Counted from the first letter of the stretch, positions 28,380-38,870 are shown. The stretch: 64,000 nt of DNA from Ornithodoros turicata (GCF_037126465.1 NC_088210.1:12732011-12796010), one strand, 5' to 3'. The notes: generated from the sequence alone by a model not told the origin. A program made the numbers and translations.

Positions 28380-28536
28380 CTTTTAGCCCATCCGTCGACA
28401 CCGTCGAAACCGCGTCTAACATAGCATTTTGCCTCTTAAGACTATGAATTTCTGTGAGGGTGCAGAACGATACGATATCGTTATCACTTGTGATTTTAGG
28501 AGAGGTACTCAGGTTCGAATCCCGGCACTGGCTGGG
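28380..28536 (+). repeat. tRNA-like repeat joined to a MITE end
   Basis: CTAACATAGCATTTTGCC, a TTATCACTTGTGATTTTAGG stretch, then a B box (CAGGTTCGAATCCCGG) and CACTGGCTGGG, directly followed by the MITE terminus CACTCTTAGAAATG. The same string, inverted, adjoins another MITE at 40768-40880. Confidence 0.65.
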
Positions 28537-28790
28537 CACTCTTAGAAATGAACTTCACTGCATAGCACGCTCCTAGCCAACCATCGTCTCGAATGATATC
28601 GTTATCTGCCCCGATTTGTTGAAAACTGGAGGCGTACGCCTCTTTTGTGACACTTATGCCATTCATAATTGTCACATACAAGGGCGTACATCTCCCGTTT
28701 TCAGCAAATCAAGGCAGATAACAATATCATTCGAGATGATGGTTGGGTCGGAGCGTGCCATGCGGTGAAGCTCATTTCTAAGATCGTATA
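28537..28790. mobile_element. Palindromic MITE, subfamily A
   Basis: Arms from CACTCTTAGAAATGAACTTC to the CATAATTG centre are complementary along the whole length with scattered mismatches, including the GGCGTACGCC and ATATCGTTATCTGCC blocks. The right end is diverged (AAGATCG). Confidence 0.85.
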
Positions 28791-28836
28791 CAAGAGCACC
28801 GCCACCACCAACCTTCCCTTTTTAGACAATAGAACA

Positions 28837-29088
28837 CACTGTTAGAAATGAACTTCATCGCATAGTACGCTCATAGCCAGCCATCATCTCGAATGATATC
28901 GTTATCTGCCCCGATTTGCTGAAAACGGGAGGTGTAGGCCCTTTTTATGACAGTTATGAACAGCATAAGTGTCACAAAAAAGGGCGTACGCCTCCCGTTT
29001 TGAACAAATCAGGGCAGATAACGATATACCATTCGAGACAATGGTTGGCTAGGAGCCCGCTAGGCGGTGAAGATCATCTATAAGAGTG
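28837..29088. mobile_element. Palindromic MITE, subfamily A
   Basis: CACTGTTAGAAATGAACTTC to ATAAGAGTG. It lies 46 bp from the previous copy in the same arrangement. The core is AAGGGCGTACGCCTCCCG on the right and AGGTGTAGGCCC on the left. Confidence 0.85.
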
Positions 29089-30159
29089 CACATGCTGTTA
29101 CAAAGCGAGTGCCTGAAAAATATAGCACCCCCATCAGGTTACTCCATTTCATTAATTCTCCGGCCACCCCGCGCACTTTAACAATGCTCAGAAATACCAC
29201 GTTGATGATCATCGTTCCGCTCGAAACATGGCGCCAGACTTCGAGCGCGCTAACAGATTCGTTAGCGCATTCCCATAACGCAACGGACGCCACCGCACAC
29301 TCGAAAATTCGTAAAACTTCTTCAGGAATGGAATTCCCGGTTCGAGTCGCCGACGACTGCATGCATATTTATAAGGGGGCGCGTACCAACAAGGTGTACC
29401 TACGTCTGGAAGAGAGAGAGGGGGGGGGGAGGAAGGAGGCCACTGCATTTTAATGAACGAGTCTAGTAATTTACAATCACCAAGCGAAGGAACTCCGACT
29501 TGGGGTTCAGCGGAACACGTTGCTCGAAGGCGCTGTGCGGGAAAGACTAACGAGTTTAGCCAAGGATTATTGCTTCGCTCGCGGGGTATGTAGGTTACAA
29601 CGGGGTGCTTCATCGCGTTTCTCAGCTGTATTTTTTTTTTAATGGGCCGGGATGTAGGGTATAAGGCTGTGTCATAGTGAATAGCACGAGCGTAATGGAC
29701 TGGTTGTCAAGTAAACAAAGGGAGCGCTGGACATGGTGAGTTGAGGTTCATACATGTATGGTATATAGGTGATTGAAGATGTGGTCGTTTCTGCGATAAG
29801 TTGAGTTTCTGCGTGCGCGGCTCAAAAAGGGAATTCGTGGCGCGCGTTGGAATTGCTTAGGGATTGCATCCGATTTTGCACTCTTAAAGGAGGTAAGAAC
29901 TCCTATCTGCATGTATTTAGTTACGGGTTTAATAGATGTAATATTGTTCTTCTACGCTTCGTAATTCTATTTACAATCTATTATTCAATTATTCTCCTTC
30001 ATAACTTGTGCAGCGTTAATACAAAAACGCACTCTCTTTCGTATTCGGGCGAGTACACGCACCGCCGTCCAGATACCTCTATCCATCGTTACGTCATCTG
30101 AAGAATTGTAGCACCCAATCAGACGGCAACGCGGAGGTACACATAACGTTCTACTTTAC
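29089..30159. other. No supported gene
   Basis: Frames at 29067-29453 (plus) and 29209-29613 (minus) overlap a GA/G-rich patch (29411-29435) and show no known domain. Otherwise unassigned. Confidence 0.35.
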
Positions 30160-30540
30160 CCTCTTCAAGATGATGGTGGTGGTGGTGGTGATGGCGATAG
30201 GGCTTGCCGTTGTCGGCCTCACGTATGTGGGCAACGTCACGACTGACGCCCTGGGGGAATGTGCGTCCTGGGCCGACTTCTAAGGGAACTGTGCCGATCT
30301 TCAAGATGATGGTGGTGGTGGTGATGAACTTCACTACATGGCACGCTCCTAGCCAACCATCATCCCGAATGACAACGTTCTCGTCCCTGATTGGTTGAAA
30401 GCGGGAGGCGTATCCCATTTTGTAGCCGCACATAATAAATACATAATAGGCTTCGCCTCTCGTTATCAACAAATCATGGGCGAGAACGTTGTCATTCGGG
30501 AAGATGGTTGGCTATAGGAGCATGCTATGTGCTGAAGGTA
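30160..30540. mobile_element. Palindromic MITE, subfamily C, split by a SINE
   Basis: The left terminus CCCTCTTCAAGATGA stops at 30174. The arm resumes at about 30320 with TGAACTTCACTACATGG, then ACAACGTTCTCGTCCC, a core around 30430 and the right arm to CTGAAGG. Between them lies the SINE piece at 30177-30297, flanked by TCTTCAAGATGATGG repeats. Confidence 0.7.
30177..30297 (-). mobile_element. 5'-truncated SINE with target duplication
   Basis: (GGT)n tail, GGCTTGCCGTTGTCGG, GGGCAACGTCACGACTGACG, GGGCCGACTTCTAAGGG, stopping at GTGCCGA. The flanking direct repeat TCTTCAAGATGATGG lies at 30162-30176 and 30298-30312. Minus-strand insertion into the left end of a MITE. Confidence 0.75.
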
Positions 30541-30654
30541 CGCACCTACCAAATTCACCTATACAAAAGATATCCCAGACAACACGTTGAAATCGCCGTT
30601 TGGAGCCGACACAGTCGGCGGTCTCGCTTGGTACAGTTCATGGCTCCTTTAAAC

Positions 30655-30738
30655 CACAGAGGTGGTGGTGTTAGTGGCGAGAACGGCTAGCCGTTGTTGG
30701 CTTCACTTATGTGGCCAGCGTCACGACTGTAGCGCCCT
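30655..30738 (-). mobile_element. SINE 3' fragment
   Basis: GGTGGTGGTGTTAGTGGCG, AGCCGTTGTTGGCTTCAC, GTGGCCAGCGTCACGACTG: only the 3' 80 bp of the 32768-type SINE. Confidence 0.6.
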
Positions 30739-31151
30739 CTGGTTGGCACGGCATTGAGCGTGTCAGTTGGTCGAGTTTCTCTTTCTACGGGGTACACGAA
30801 CGCCACTGTCGAAGACTTGCTCCAAGAATGATAGCGTACACTTCTTGTTGTTTTTCTTTTTCATCCTCGAGCAATACGTTGCCGATGAGTTACTGCTTTC
30901 TAATCGATAACGGACGGCTGCCTCCGTGCTTTCTCTCTCTTCCATGTTCCCTAGCAGAAGCGTAAGAAAAGTTGTTCACTCAACGGGGAGCTTCAACAGC
31001 ATTATTTCCTGATACTTCAGCGTACGATACTGAACGCATTGCTTATCGCGGCTGATATACATACCGGCATACACAACATTTAAAAGCAGCTAAAAAATGA
31101 CGATTCGGAACTCATCCGGATTCCATGATCAGAATGACGCGTGGACGTGTG
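30739..31151. other. No supported gene
   Basis: Nothing recognised; the plus frame 30711-30965 is serine-rich without a known motif. Confidence 0.4.
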
Positions 31152-31228
31152 GAGGGGGGATATGTCTATTAAGAAAAAAATGAAAAGAAAGGAAAGGTCA
31201 ACCAGACGGAGGTTGGCTTGCTATTAAA
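31152..31228 (-). mobile_element. LINE 3' tail, minus strand
   Basis: GAGGGGGGATATGTCTATTA, GGAAAGGTCAACCAGACGG, GGCTTGCTATT, then a purine-rich stretch to 31280. Confidence 0.65.
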
Positions 31229-31817
31229 AAAAAGAAAGAAAGAAGAAGAAGAATAGAAAAGGAAAAGAAAAAGAAGAAAACGCCCGTGAACGGCTGTAGA
31301 TGTATATTTAAGCGTTAGGGGGCCGCAACAGTCCGGTATTGGCCCCGGATGTTTGTTGCCAACGCAACAGCTAACATGACTGTTCCCGGCATCCGGACTA
31401 TTTTCAGCAACGTAACGCAGTCTCAAAAGAAGACTTCGCACGGTCAGTGTCAACCCCTACACAGAATTGTACAGTTATCACTCTTGGTTTGAGGAGAGAC
31501 GAACGCCTTGTATTGTTGACTGATTAGAAGAGTCACAAAATTCGTGAGCCCATCTTCCGTATCTTTTAGCCTACCACTTGCTTTATTTTCCCCAACCAAG
31601 TCAACAACTGAGGCCAGTTCTAAAACTCTGCCCCATTGCTTTTGCACTTGAGTGTAACGCCACTATAACATGGTGTCTCAAAGCGGTGGTAGCTTGCTCT
31701 GAGGTTGATGGGAAATGTTTCTTCTTGCCAGTTTCTAGACACGGCGACAGTTAATGGTGGTGAACAAGATACAGTGACAACTTGCAATGTGTCTCAAAAA
31801 GCCGCAATCCCCAAGGG

Positions 31818-31848
<31 letters not shown>

Positions 31849-32494
31849 AGATGATGACGATGAGATGGGGATGTAATTCAGAATGATGAGCTGAATAAAA
31901 GGGTCTTATCTGGTGAAGTTCTGCTTTATTTTTATTTTTTTTTATATCTATTGTATACCAGTGAACATCATAATAGCATATCAGGAATTTAAATTTAGTG
32001 TTATGCTTTTTATCTTCCCTGTATAAAGTAAAGTGACAAAGGGAACACAAATCTGTTGTTCATTCCCGATGCGGTGGTGGTGGTGGTGATGGTTGTGATG
32101 GTGACGAAAACCGGTGTGGGCGCGTAGCATAGTTGGTGCGCTGTTCGCTTGGCATTCCCGGTGCACTGTGCTGTCTGAGCATCTATATGCACCAACCACC
32201 ATCGCCTGTCTGGAAACGGAAACGCGCTAGTCAGCCGAGCGCACCTCGGAAAGGAAGTAGTACGAACGAGCCCATTAGCTGGCAAATGACAAAGGGTTAT
32301 AAAATATGGGCATTTAACTGACATTTAGGGCAAATGGGCGACACGTTAGTGCTCTCGTGTTATTACATGTCCATACTCTTTTCCGAATTTTGCCATAAGG
32401 CATAGCAGTCATCCCCGTATGCTCGAAACGCGAGCACGTTTCATTTTCAAACCGAACTCTTAAAAGGGCAAGGGTGCGGGCCAGCTGGTACATA
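31229..32494. other. No supported gene; simple repeats
   Basis: A CAA run of about ten units at 31817-31847 and GGT-rich sequence at 32072-32095. Frames at 31751-32324 are low complexity or unrecognised. Confidence 0.4.
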
Positions 32495-32583
32495 GTGAAA
32501 AAATTTGAAACCCGAGAAAGGGACAGAGGACAGTAATCGTGCTGTCCCTCCTCTGTCCCTTTCTCGGGTACCAATTTTTTCAC
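32495..32583. repeat. 89-nt long hairpin
   Basis: GTGAAAAAATT...ACCCGAGAAAGGGACAGAGGA pairs with TCCTCTGTCCCTTTCTCGGGT...AATTTTTTCAC, a stem of about 35 bp with two small internal bulges and an 18-nt loop. It may be a fold-back remnant or a precursor-like RNA hairpin. Confidence 0.7.
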
Positions 32584-32713
32584 CGAACTTTTAATTTTTA
32601 ACCGACCGTCAGTTGAGAGCCAACAGAGCTGAAGCCCAGCGAAAAGAGGTAGTTAATGCACCTCGAAAGCCGCAATGCCTATACGGTAACATAGCTGGGA
32701 CTGTTTTTATTAG

Positions 32714-33615
32714 AGTTGGGCCAAGCGAATCCTCGAATCCTATATAGGCAGGGATTCGAGATTTAGGTGGTGGTGATAGGGCTTGCCGTTGTCGGCCTCA
32801 CGTATGTGGGCAACGTCACGATTCACGCCCTGGGGGAATGTGCGTCCTGGGCCGACTTCTAAGGGAACTGAAAGCGTCTGAGGAAAACCCAGGACAAACC
32901 CCAGACAGCACAGCCGGCACCGGGATTCGAACCCGGGTACCTCCCAGTCTCGACGTGACATGGCCAGCACGCTAACCACTGAGCCACGGGAGCTGGTCGA
33001 GATTTAGGAATCCGCGGATTTAGGAATTTTTTAGGATTGTTTTAGGATTTAGGAATTTTAGGATTTAGGAATTTATGAATCCGCGAATACCAGCACGCAA
33101 AAGCGCGAATCGAATCTTTCGAATCCACCAACCACGTTTGCTTGTTTCGTTTTAAAACTGGCGCCTCCGGAGTCCACCGAAAGCCCGACTGGTCGGTGGG
33201 TGTTTTCTTGTTTGTTTGTTTACGTTGCTTTGGACTGAAAGAGTTCAGGCAGGAACTGTTACATTAACATGGTTTTGTTTTTGATTGTTTCTTAGTTTCA
33301 CGGAAAAAAAAATCACACTCGAGAGTTTATGTGTATTTCCTGTATAGTCGATGTTAACAACACGTTAAATAAATTACACTTAGGAAGAAGTATACATATA
33401 TATGGGTATGTTTTCTCCGGAAAGTGAACTATTATTTAATTTGTTTCTGCTAAAAGAAATATATCAAATTCTGCTTCAAAACACTTTACGATAGAAGTGC
33501 TTTTCCCCTTGCTTTTTAAACTCGTTTTTTTTAAAGAAAGAATTCGAAAGATTCGAGATTCATAAGATCCGTGGATTCGCAGAACCTTCCTTGGATTCGA
33601 AAAAATTCTGGATTT
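32714..33615. repeat. GATTTAGGAATT / GGATTCGA repeat region
   Basis: AGAGTTGGGCCAAGCG starts a region with repeated GGATTTAGGAATT (33000-33075) and GATTCGA motifs near both ends (32730-32765 and 33540-33600). It looks like an AT-rich non-autonomous DNA element, possibly hAT-like, with a SINE inserted at 32768. No right terminal repeat was found. Confidence 0.45.
32768..32996 (-). mobile_element. Full-length tRNA-derived SINE (Ruka-like)
   Basis: Read on the minus strand, it starts CCAGCTCCCGTGGCTCAG: A box GTGGCTCAGTGGTTAGC, B box GGGTTCGAATCCC about 50 bp on, then a SINE-specific body and a (ACC)n tail. The 12-bp duplication TCGAGATTTAGG flanks it (32756-32767 and 32997-33008). Length 229 bp. 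Tick SINEs of the Ruka type have this tRNA head and comparable length; that I name the family from memory should be borne in mind. This is the reference copy for several truncated ones in the window. Confidence 0.85.
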
Positions 33616-34335
33616 AGTCCCATTTTTAGTTTTTATCATGGCAGAATGACTTTCGTGTTTTTTGTTGTTGTTGTTGTTCCTGTTTTTCTTTTTCACAATA
33701 CTCCAAACGTGTGTCAAGGCACGTCTGATAACCGAGACCGCAATTACACGAAACTATTCCGCACTGTAAAAACCTCCCCGCGCCCAAAAACTGAGTCTAC
33801 TGTTCAGCAACTCTTCTGCAGCTATTTCGCCTGAACGCCACCTGTGGACGACAGTTTCTTCATAAAGCCTGACGGGCTGACACTCCAAATTCTTCAGTAC
33901 GTGCGACGGTGAGCAACACGAGAACACATCCGCGTGGCACAGCCCAGGATACACATTCCGAGGGGCTAGACCCGCTTGAGCAATAGATCTTCCGGCGTCG
34001 TATACACGTGCGGGGTGTCCTTGGAACTCAAGAAGAGGGACGCGGCGTTGTCGGCACTCGTACACTTTATAGTGAGTTCTGCAATGTGGGGACAGTATAT
34101 TACCCACTTAAAAGGGGCACTAGACTGGGAAGATTCCTTGCAGAAACACGATACGGTTACCTTGACACAAACGCAAAAGGAACGCGATATATCCGTTGCG
34201 TCGTTAGTTGTTGTTTTTTGTTTGTTTGTTTGTTTTTTGTGTTAGCGCCGCGAAGCAACTGTAGCTATGAGCGACGTACATAAGTGGACAGATGAAGTGA
34301 GGACAGCACGAAAGAGGGGGTACTACACTCATAGA
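33616..34335. other. No supported gene
   Basis: Frames at 33754-34107 (minus) and 33976-34283 (plus) are unrecognised; (GTTT)n lies near 34215. Confidence 0.35.
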
Positions 34336-34415
34336 AGGTGGTGGTGGTGGTGGTGTAACTGCTTGACGTAGTCGGCCTCGCAAGGCGGGCAACGTCACGA
34401 CTAACGCAGGTCCGT
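34336..34415 (-). mobile_element. SINE 3' fragment
   Basis: (GGT)n, then GACGTAGTCGGCCTCGC, GGGCAACGTCACGACTAACG. It is preceded by ACACTCATAGAA, a MITE-like terminus. Confidence 0.6.
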
Positions 34416-34668
34416 AAAAAAAAGAAAGAAAAAAAGAACGGGAAAGACAGGACTGTAGATTCGGATTTGCAGTGATTTGCAGTGAAGTCCAATCAGGGGT
34501 TGAGCGATGAGCAGCGTTGAGCGATGAGCGGTAGAACACCAGAAAATGAAAATGAAAATAAAAATCACTGTGAGGATGCTTGACTAAGGTGTTGTTAAGA
34601 GTACTCGGCGAAAGGGCCACTTGTGATGCGTTCTTAGAGACGATATATTACGACACTCATAGACGACA

Positions 34669-34742
34669 CTCATAGAAATGAACTTCGCCGCATAGCACGC
34701 TCCTAGCCAACCCTAATCTCGAATGATATCGTTATCTGCCCA
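34669..34742. mobile_element. MITE subfamily A, left arm only
   Basis: CACTCATAGAAATGAACTTC to ATATCGTTATCTGCCC, ending abruptly 33 bp before the fold-back element. Confidence 0.7.
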
Positions 34743-34774
34743 GGGGGCTATGGCGGGCCATAAGGGGGCTTAAT

Positions 34775-34996
34775 CGCTTCATCGTCGTTACGGTCGTTAC
34801 AAGCTAACGAGTGGCGGGAAATTCAAAAAGGTGGGCACGTGATGCACTGCGCGTGACGTGTACCACGGCCTTCACGTATCGCGCGAACAGCGCCGTGCAC
34901 GTGATTTATCACGTGCCCACCTTTTTAAGTCTCCCGCCCGCCTTTTTGAATTTCCCGCCGCTCGTTAGCTTGTAACGACCGTAACGACGATGAAGC
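34775..34996. mobile_element. Fold-back element with CACGTG motifs (222 bp)
   Basis: CGCTTCATCGTCGTTACGG at the left is matched inverted at the right end. The arms run about 70 bp through AAGCTAACGAG, GGCGGGAAATTC, AAAAAGGTGGG and CACGTGAT. The right arm has an extra internal copy of a CCTTTTT...CCGCC segment. Distinct in sequence from the CACTCTT MITEs. No coding. Confidence 0.8.
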
Positions 34997-35264
34997 GCCT
35001 TGCCTTCGGTCAACTTCAAGGGGTACTGTGCCGACATTCGTCTTGAAATTGCATCATTCGTTATTCATTACGGTTACTAGTTACGATTTGAAGTGTGGAT
35101 TACGTAACCAGTGAAAGCTCCCTCCTTTTCGTATAGAGCTGTCAAACTAACGGCACCTTCCAAGCGGCGAGCGAGAAGTTTTGTCAGTTTGCCCTCGTAT
35201 CATACGTTCTCGGCCTATACAGCAGCACTTGAGAACTTCATGATGTAACAGGCTGAAGGTGAAC
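34997..35264. other. SINE shred and TTACGGTTACTAGTTACG motif
   Basis: TCAACTTCAAGGGGTACTGTGCCGAC resembles SINE body sequence; GTTACTAGTTACG (about 35073) resembles the hAT MITE at 18155. Confidence 0.35.
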
Positions 35265-35350
35265 ACAGCACGTAACGATACCGTTATCATTCCTGCTTCG
35301 TCGAAAGTGCGGGGCGTACGCCTTTTTGTAGAAATGAACATAACATGCGC
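35265..35350. mobile_element. Degraded MITE core
   Basis: GATACCGTTATCATTCC, GGGGCGTACGCCTTTTTG and AGAAATGAAC keep arm pieces in a shuffled order. Confidence 0.4.
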
Positions 35351-35567
35351 GCTGCAGAGCGTGCTCTCTCTCCACTCCGTCCCTCTCGCTCCGGAGCTTC
35401 TGCTATAGACCGGGTTTTCGAGTCAAGAGAGCGTTGTGTGTGCACGTGATGAGTGTATCCGTTGCGTATGCAAAGCGCCTCATAGGCCTCTGGGCGTCAG
35501 TAAATGTCATTTTCCGGCAGAGCCGTCTTTTTCCGATCCCGCTGTCTGCAGCCTTAAAGGAGTACAG

Positions 35568-35696
35568 AGGGCCATCCAAAAAAAAAATCAAATTAAGATA
35601 TCTGATGAAAGTGTGTGTGTCATTATAGCGAATAGCACGAAAGGTTTTGATGTGTGCAATTTGTTTCCCAGAAAAAAAACTCACATAAACATAGCT
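35568..35696 (+). repeat. Dispersed repeat, copy 1 (GTACAGAGGGCCATC)
   Basis: GTACAGAGGGCCATC, an A run, ATTAAGATATCTGATG, GTGTGTCATT, GCGAATAGCACGA and AACTCACATAAACAT. It is about four-fifths identical to 37772-37928 over roughly 130 bp. Not coding and unclassified. Confidence 0.7.
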
Positions 35697-36341
35697 CCCC
35701 GCGATCACCCTTAACTCGCCACTCCAGCTATGACGAGGATGAGGAGGTATGATGCCACGTCACCGATGACGGTATAAGGAGAACTTGTTCTGGTTCGCCA
35801 GTCGCTTGTCCCTTTGCCGCCGTAAACCTGTTTTGCCAGTTCTCCCGGAGAATTGGGGATAGAAGGAGCGGCCGAAGCATTACCGAGCAAGCAGAAAGGC
35901 TTTTTCAGAACCCCGAACAGCCGAGTAGCAGACGACAGCGGAGTAGCAGACAACATTTCACTAGGCCAATCAGCGAGCGTTCTCCTTATAGCGTCAGCGC
36001 GAGGTTCCAGACGGATCACAGGCTGGTACTGCTCTTCACCACCGTTGCGCACGGGCGCTTTTTGCGGCGTATTTTAAATTCAATTTCTGCGATAATTATG
36101 ACTCTGTGGTGTAAATTACTTCGCATGGTGCATCTTACTGGGCTACTTAACAGTTTTATAGGAAGAAAACTGGGTGTTAAAAATGACCTCTGTGCTACTT
36201 TAAAAACATTAATTAAGGTGCGGGCGGGTCCAACCAAAGAGGAGGGTGGAGATCGCGAGAAGCACTCGCACTTGTGGGTACAGGAACGCCACACTCCATA
36301 AAAGGAGATGTCCCGTTTAATCAAAAGGAGCGCGCTCCGTA
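35697..36341. other. No supported gene
   Basis: The minus frame 35711-36052 (113 codons) and others are unrecognised. TAGCAGACGACAGCGGAG near 35937 repeats a motif found at the left edge of the window. Confidence 0.35.
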
Positions 36342-36578
36342 CACTCTTAGAAATGAACTTCCCCACATAGCGCGCTCCTAGCCAACCATCATCCCGAATG
36401 ACAACGTTCTCGCCCCCGATTTGTTGAAAACGGGAGGAGTAGCCTATTTTGTGGCATTATGCACGGCACAAAATAGGCTCCTCCTCCCGTTTTCAACAAA
36501 TCTTGGGCGAGAACGTTGTCATACGGGGTGATGGTTGGCTAGGAGCGTGCTATGTGGTGAAGTTCATTTTTAAGAGTG
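36342..36578. mobile_element. Palindromic MITE, subfamily C
   Basis: The arms carry GACAACGTTCTCGCCC in place of ATATCGTTATCTGCC, and the centre is built on CCTATTTTGTG / CACAAAATAGG. TA lies on both sides. Confidence 0.9.
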
Positions 36579-36767
36579 TACGCTCTGCGGCAACCACTTA
36601 CCGCGCCCCCTATAACTGTCACAGAAAGGGGTACGCCTTCCCCGTATCAACGAACGAATTGCCGTTTTGAGAGTGCGTTCAGCATGTCCAACATTCTCGG
36701 ACCTTGGCGCATACATGACGTTTCCACCAGCCACACCTCCACATGGGCGAACTCTAAGCCTTAGCCA

Positions 36768-37005
36768 CACTCTTAAAAATGAACTTCACCACATAGCACG
36801 CTCCTAGCCAACCATCACCCCGAATGAAAACGTTCTCGCCCTAGATTTGTTGAAAACAGGAGGAGGAGCCTATTTTGTGCCGTGCATAATGGGCACAAAA
36901 CAGGCTCCTCCTCCCGTTTTCAGCAAATCAGGGGCGAGAACGTTGTCATTCGGGATGATGGTTGGCTAGGAGCGTGCTATGTGGTGAAGTTCATTTCTAA
37001 GAGTG
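36768..37005. mobile_element. Palindromic MITE, subfamily C
   Basis: CACTCTTAAAAATGAACTTC to GAAGTTCATTTCTAAGAGTG, centre GCCGTGCATAATGGGCAC. It lies 190 bp from the previous copy; here the flanks are CC and CA, so no TA duplication. Confidence 0.9.
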
Positions 37006-37771
37006 CACCTGCTACATTCGCGTGCGTGTTGCGCTATAGCTCATCAAACCCTACCAACCCACGCACATCCACTGAGGTAACGTACCCGGTAACCTCTCCC
37101 GTATTATTTTTAGTCCGTCCAACTCCAACTCCAAGGTACTCGCAGCCTAAGAGCGGGAAAACACCCCATGACATAATCATTTATCACTTAATTGCTGTTG
37201 TTGTTACGCGTACCGTTTGTCCTAACTGTTGGTTCCGCCCCCGCAATTTACGTTAAAGTGGGAGAGCCTTCGTACAACTCCGCGTAAATTTCACTTTGTT
37301 GCTAATAACAGCCTTCGTGCTTCGCATTTTCCGAACGCGGCCAACTGACTGGCGGCCTCGGTAATGAAGCGGCCCGATAGACGTCGAAGCAGTTCCTTTG
37401 GGAATTGAGCAGTTAAGTGGCCCATCGGTGAATGCAGAGCAAGTTCGCCGAACTGATGGGCGCGAACGAGAGATGGAAGCGGGTGGCTCCGTCATTAGCC
37501 AATGAGGCTGGCCTTGTGAGAGTGGCCTCGTGTTAGGGTTAACGAGGTTATATTGAAAGTACTCCCGTTCTTGTGCGACCCCACAAGGCTACGATACGCT
37601 ATACGCAGAAAGAAGGCCCATTACCGGTGGCTAGTGGTCATTTGCATGAGAATACAAGACCGAGGATATTGGGACGTAAGTTAATATATGGGGTGTATAT
37701 ATAGGGTATGAATCTCGCGCGAGAGAAAGTGAGAAAAGGTGGTGAAAAATATGGTCAGCGGTATAGTTCAA
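37006..37771. other. No supported gene
   Basis: Frames at 36882-37256 and 37253-37495 are part MITE or unrecognised. Confidence 0.4.
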
Positions 37772-37928
37772 AAAGTACAGAGGGCCATCAAAAAAAAAAA
37801 AAGAAAATCCAGATTAAGATGTCTGATGGAAATGTTTGTGTCATTTTACCGAATAGTGCGAGAAGTTTTGGTGTGTGCTATTTGTTTTCCAGAAAAAAAA
37901 AAAAAACAAAAAACTCACGTAAACATTG
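37772..37928 (+). repeat. Dispersed repeat, copy 2 (GTACAGAGGGCCATC)
   Basis: GTACAGAGGGCCATC, an A13 run, ATTAAGATGTCTGATGG, GTGTCATTTTACCGAATAG, TTTTCCAG and CTCACGTAAACAT. Partner of 35568. Confidence 0.7.
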
Positions 37929-38042
37929 CTAGAAAATATTTAAAAAATGAGAAAAACGTTACTTTGTCAATGTTCGATTTCTCATCGATATTGTGCCGCA
38001 GATATTGATGTATATCGGTAAAGTACATGAACATCCTAACTA

Positions 38043-38281
38043 CACTGTTAAAACAGAACTTCACCACATAGCGCGCTCCTAGCCAACCATCATTCCAAAT
38101 GATATCATTCTGTGTCCTGATTTGTTCAAAACAGGGGGGAGGCGCCTACCTGGGACGAGCATAATGTGTCTCAGATAGGCGCCTCCTCCCATTTTCAACA
38201 AATCAATGTCCAGAATGATATCATTCGGAATGATGGTTGGCTCGGAGCGCGCTATGTCGTGAAGGTCTGTTTTTAACAGTG
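38043..38281. mobile_element. Palindromic MITE, subfamily D
   Basis: CACTGTTAAAACAGAACTTC to TTTTTAACAGTG. The arms carry ATATCATTCTG and the centre GGCGCCTACCTGGGACG...AGATAGGCGCC. It sits inside CGATATT-rich sequence (37965-38370). Confidence 0.85.
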
Positions 38282-38787
38282 TGCATTATAAATTATGTTT
38301 ATCGACGTTCTGCTTCATCTATATTGATCGATATTGAAAATTCCGATATTTTTGCACCTCTATTCTGCATCATTACGCCTTACGCACACGGTCAGCTCAA
38401 ATTGCCCCCACAAGTAACTACAATCAATAAATAACGGTGAAGACGTAATATTGTACGAAGCGTTTTCTTTATTCCGCATTATTTATTTAATGCTTCGCGT
38501 GCAAGGGGAGAAACGAGGCCACTTCCTTCCGGGTTGCGTGTTTTGAAAAGCTCATTTGCATTCTCCTCCTCGTCTGTGGCACAAAAGGAACAGCAGGAAA
38601 AATAGTGGCCCAAATGGAGGGGAAAATATAATTGGCGGCCTCCCTTCAACAACAATCTATCAACGCAGAGCACAAGCGCTTTTCGCTGCTTACGCTTTTG
38701 TACGACTCAAAATCGATGGGCGCCAATTTTCCGTAAATGTTAAACAAAGTTTCACAATAATAATGCACATCTTATCGTTTTCGCGTG
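38282..38787. other. No supported gene
   Basis: ATATTGATCGATATTG motifs to 38350, then unassigned sequence. Confidence 0.4.
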
Positions 38788-38870
38788 AGGAGGAGGGGAT
38801 GTATTTATTAGAACAGAGGGGGGAAACGGGCATAGGTCAGCCAAACGGTATGTGGGCTTGCTATTCCGCA
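38788..38870 (-). mobile_element. LINE 3' tail, minus strand
   Basis: GGAGGAGGGGATGTATTTATTAG-type end, GGTCAGCCAAACGG, GGGCTTGCTATTCCGC. The terminal run is decayed (GAGGAGGAGGGG). Confidence 0.65.
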
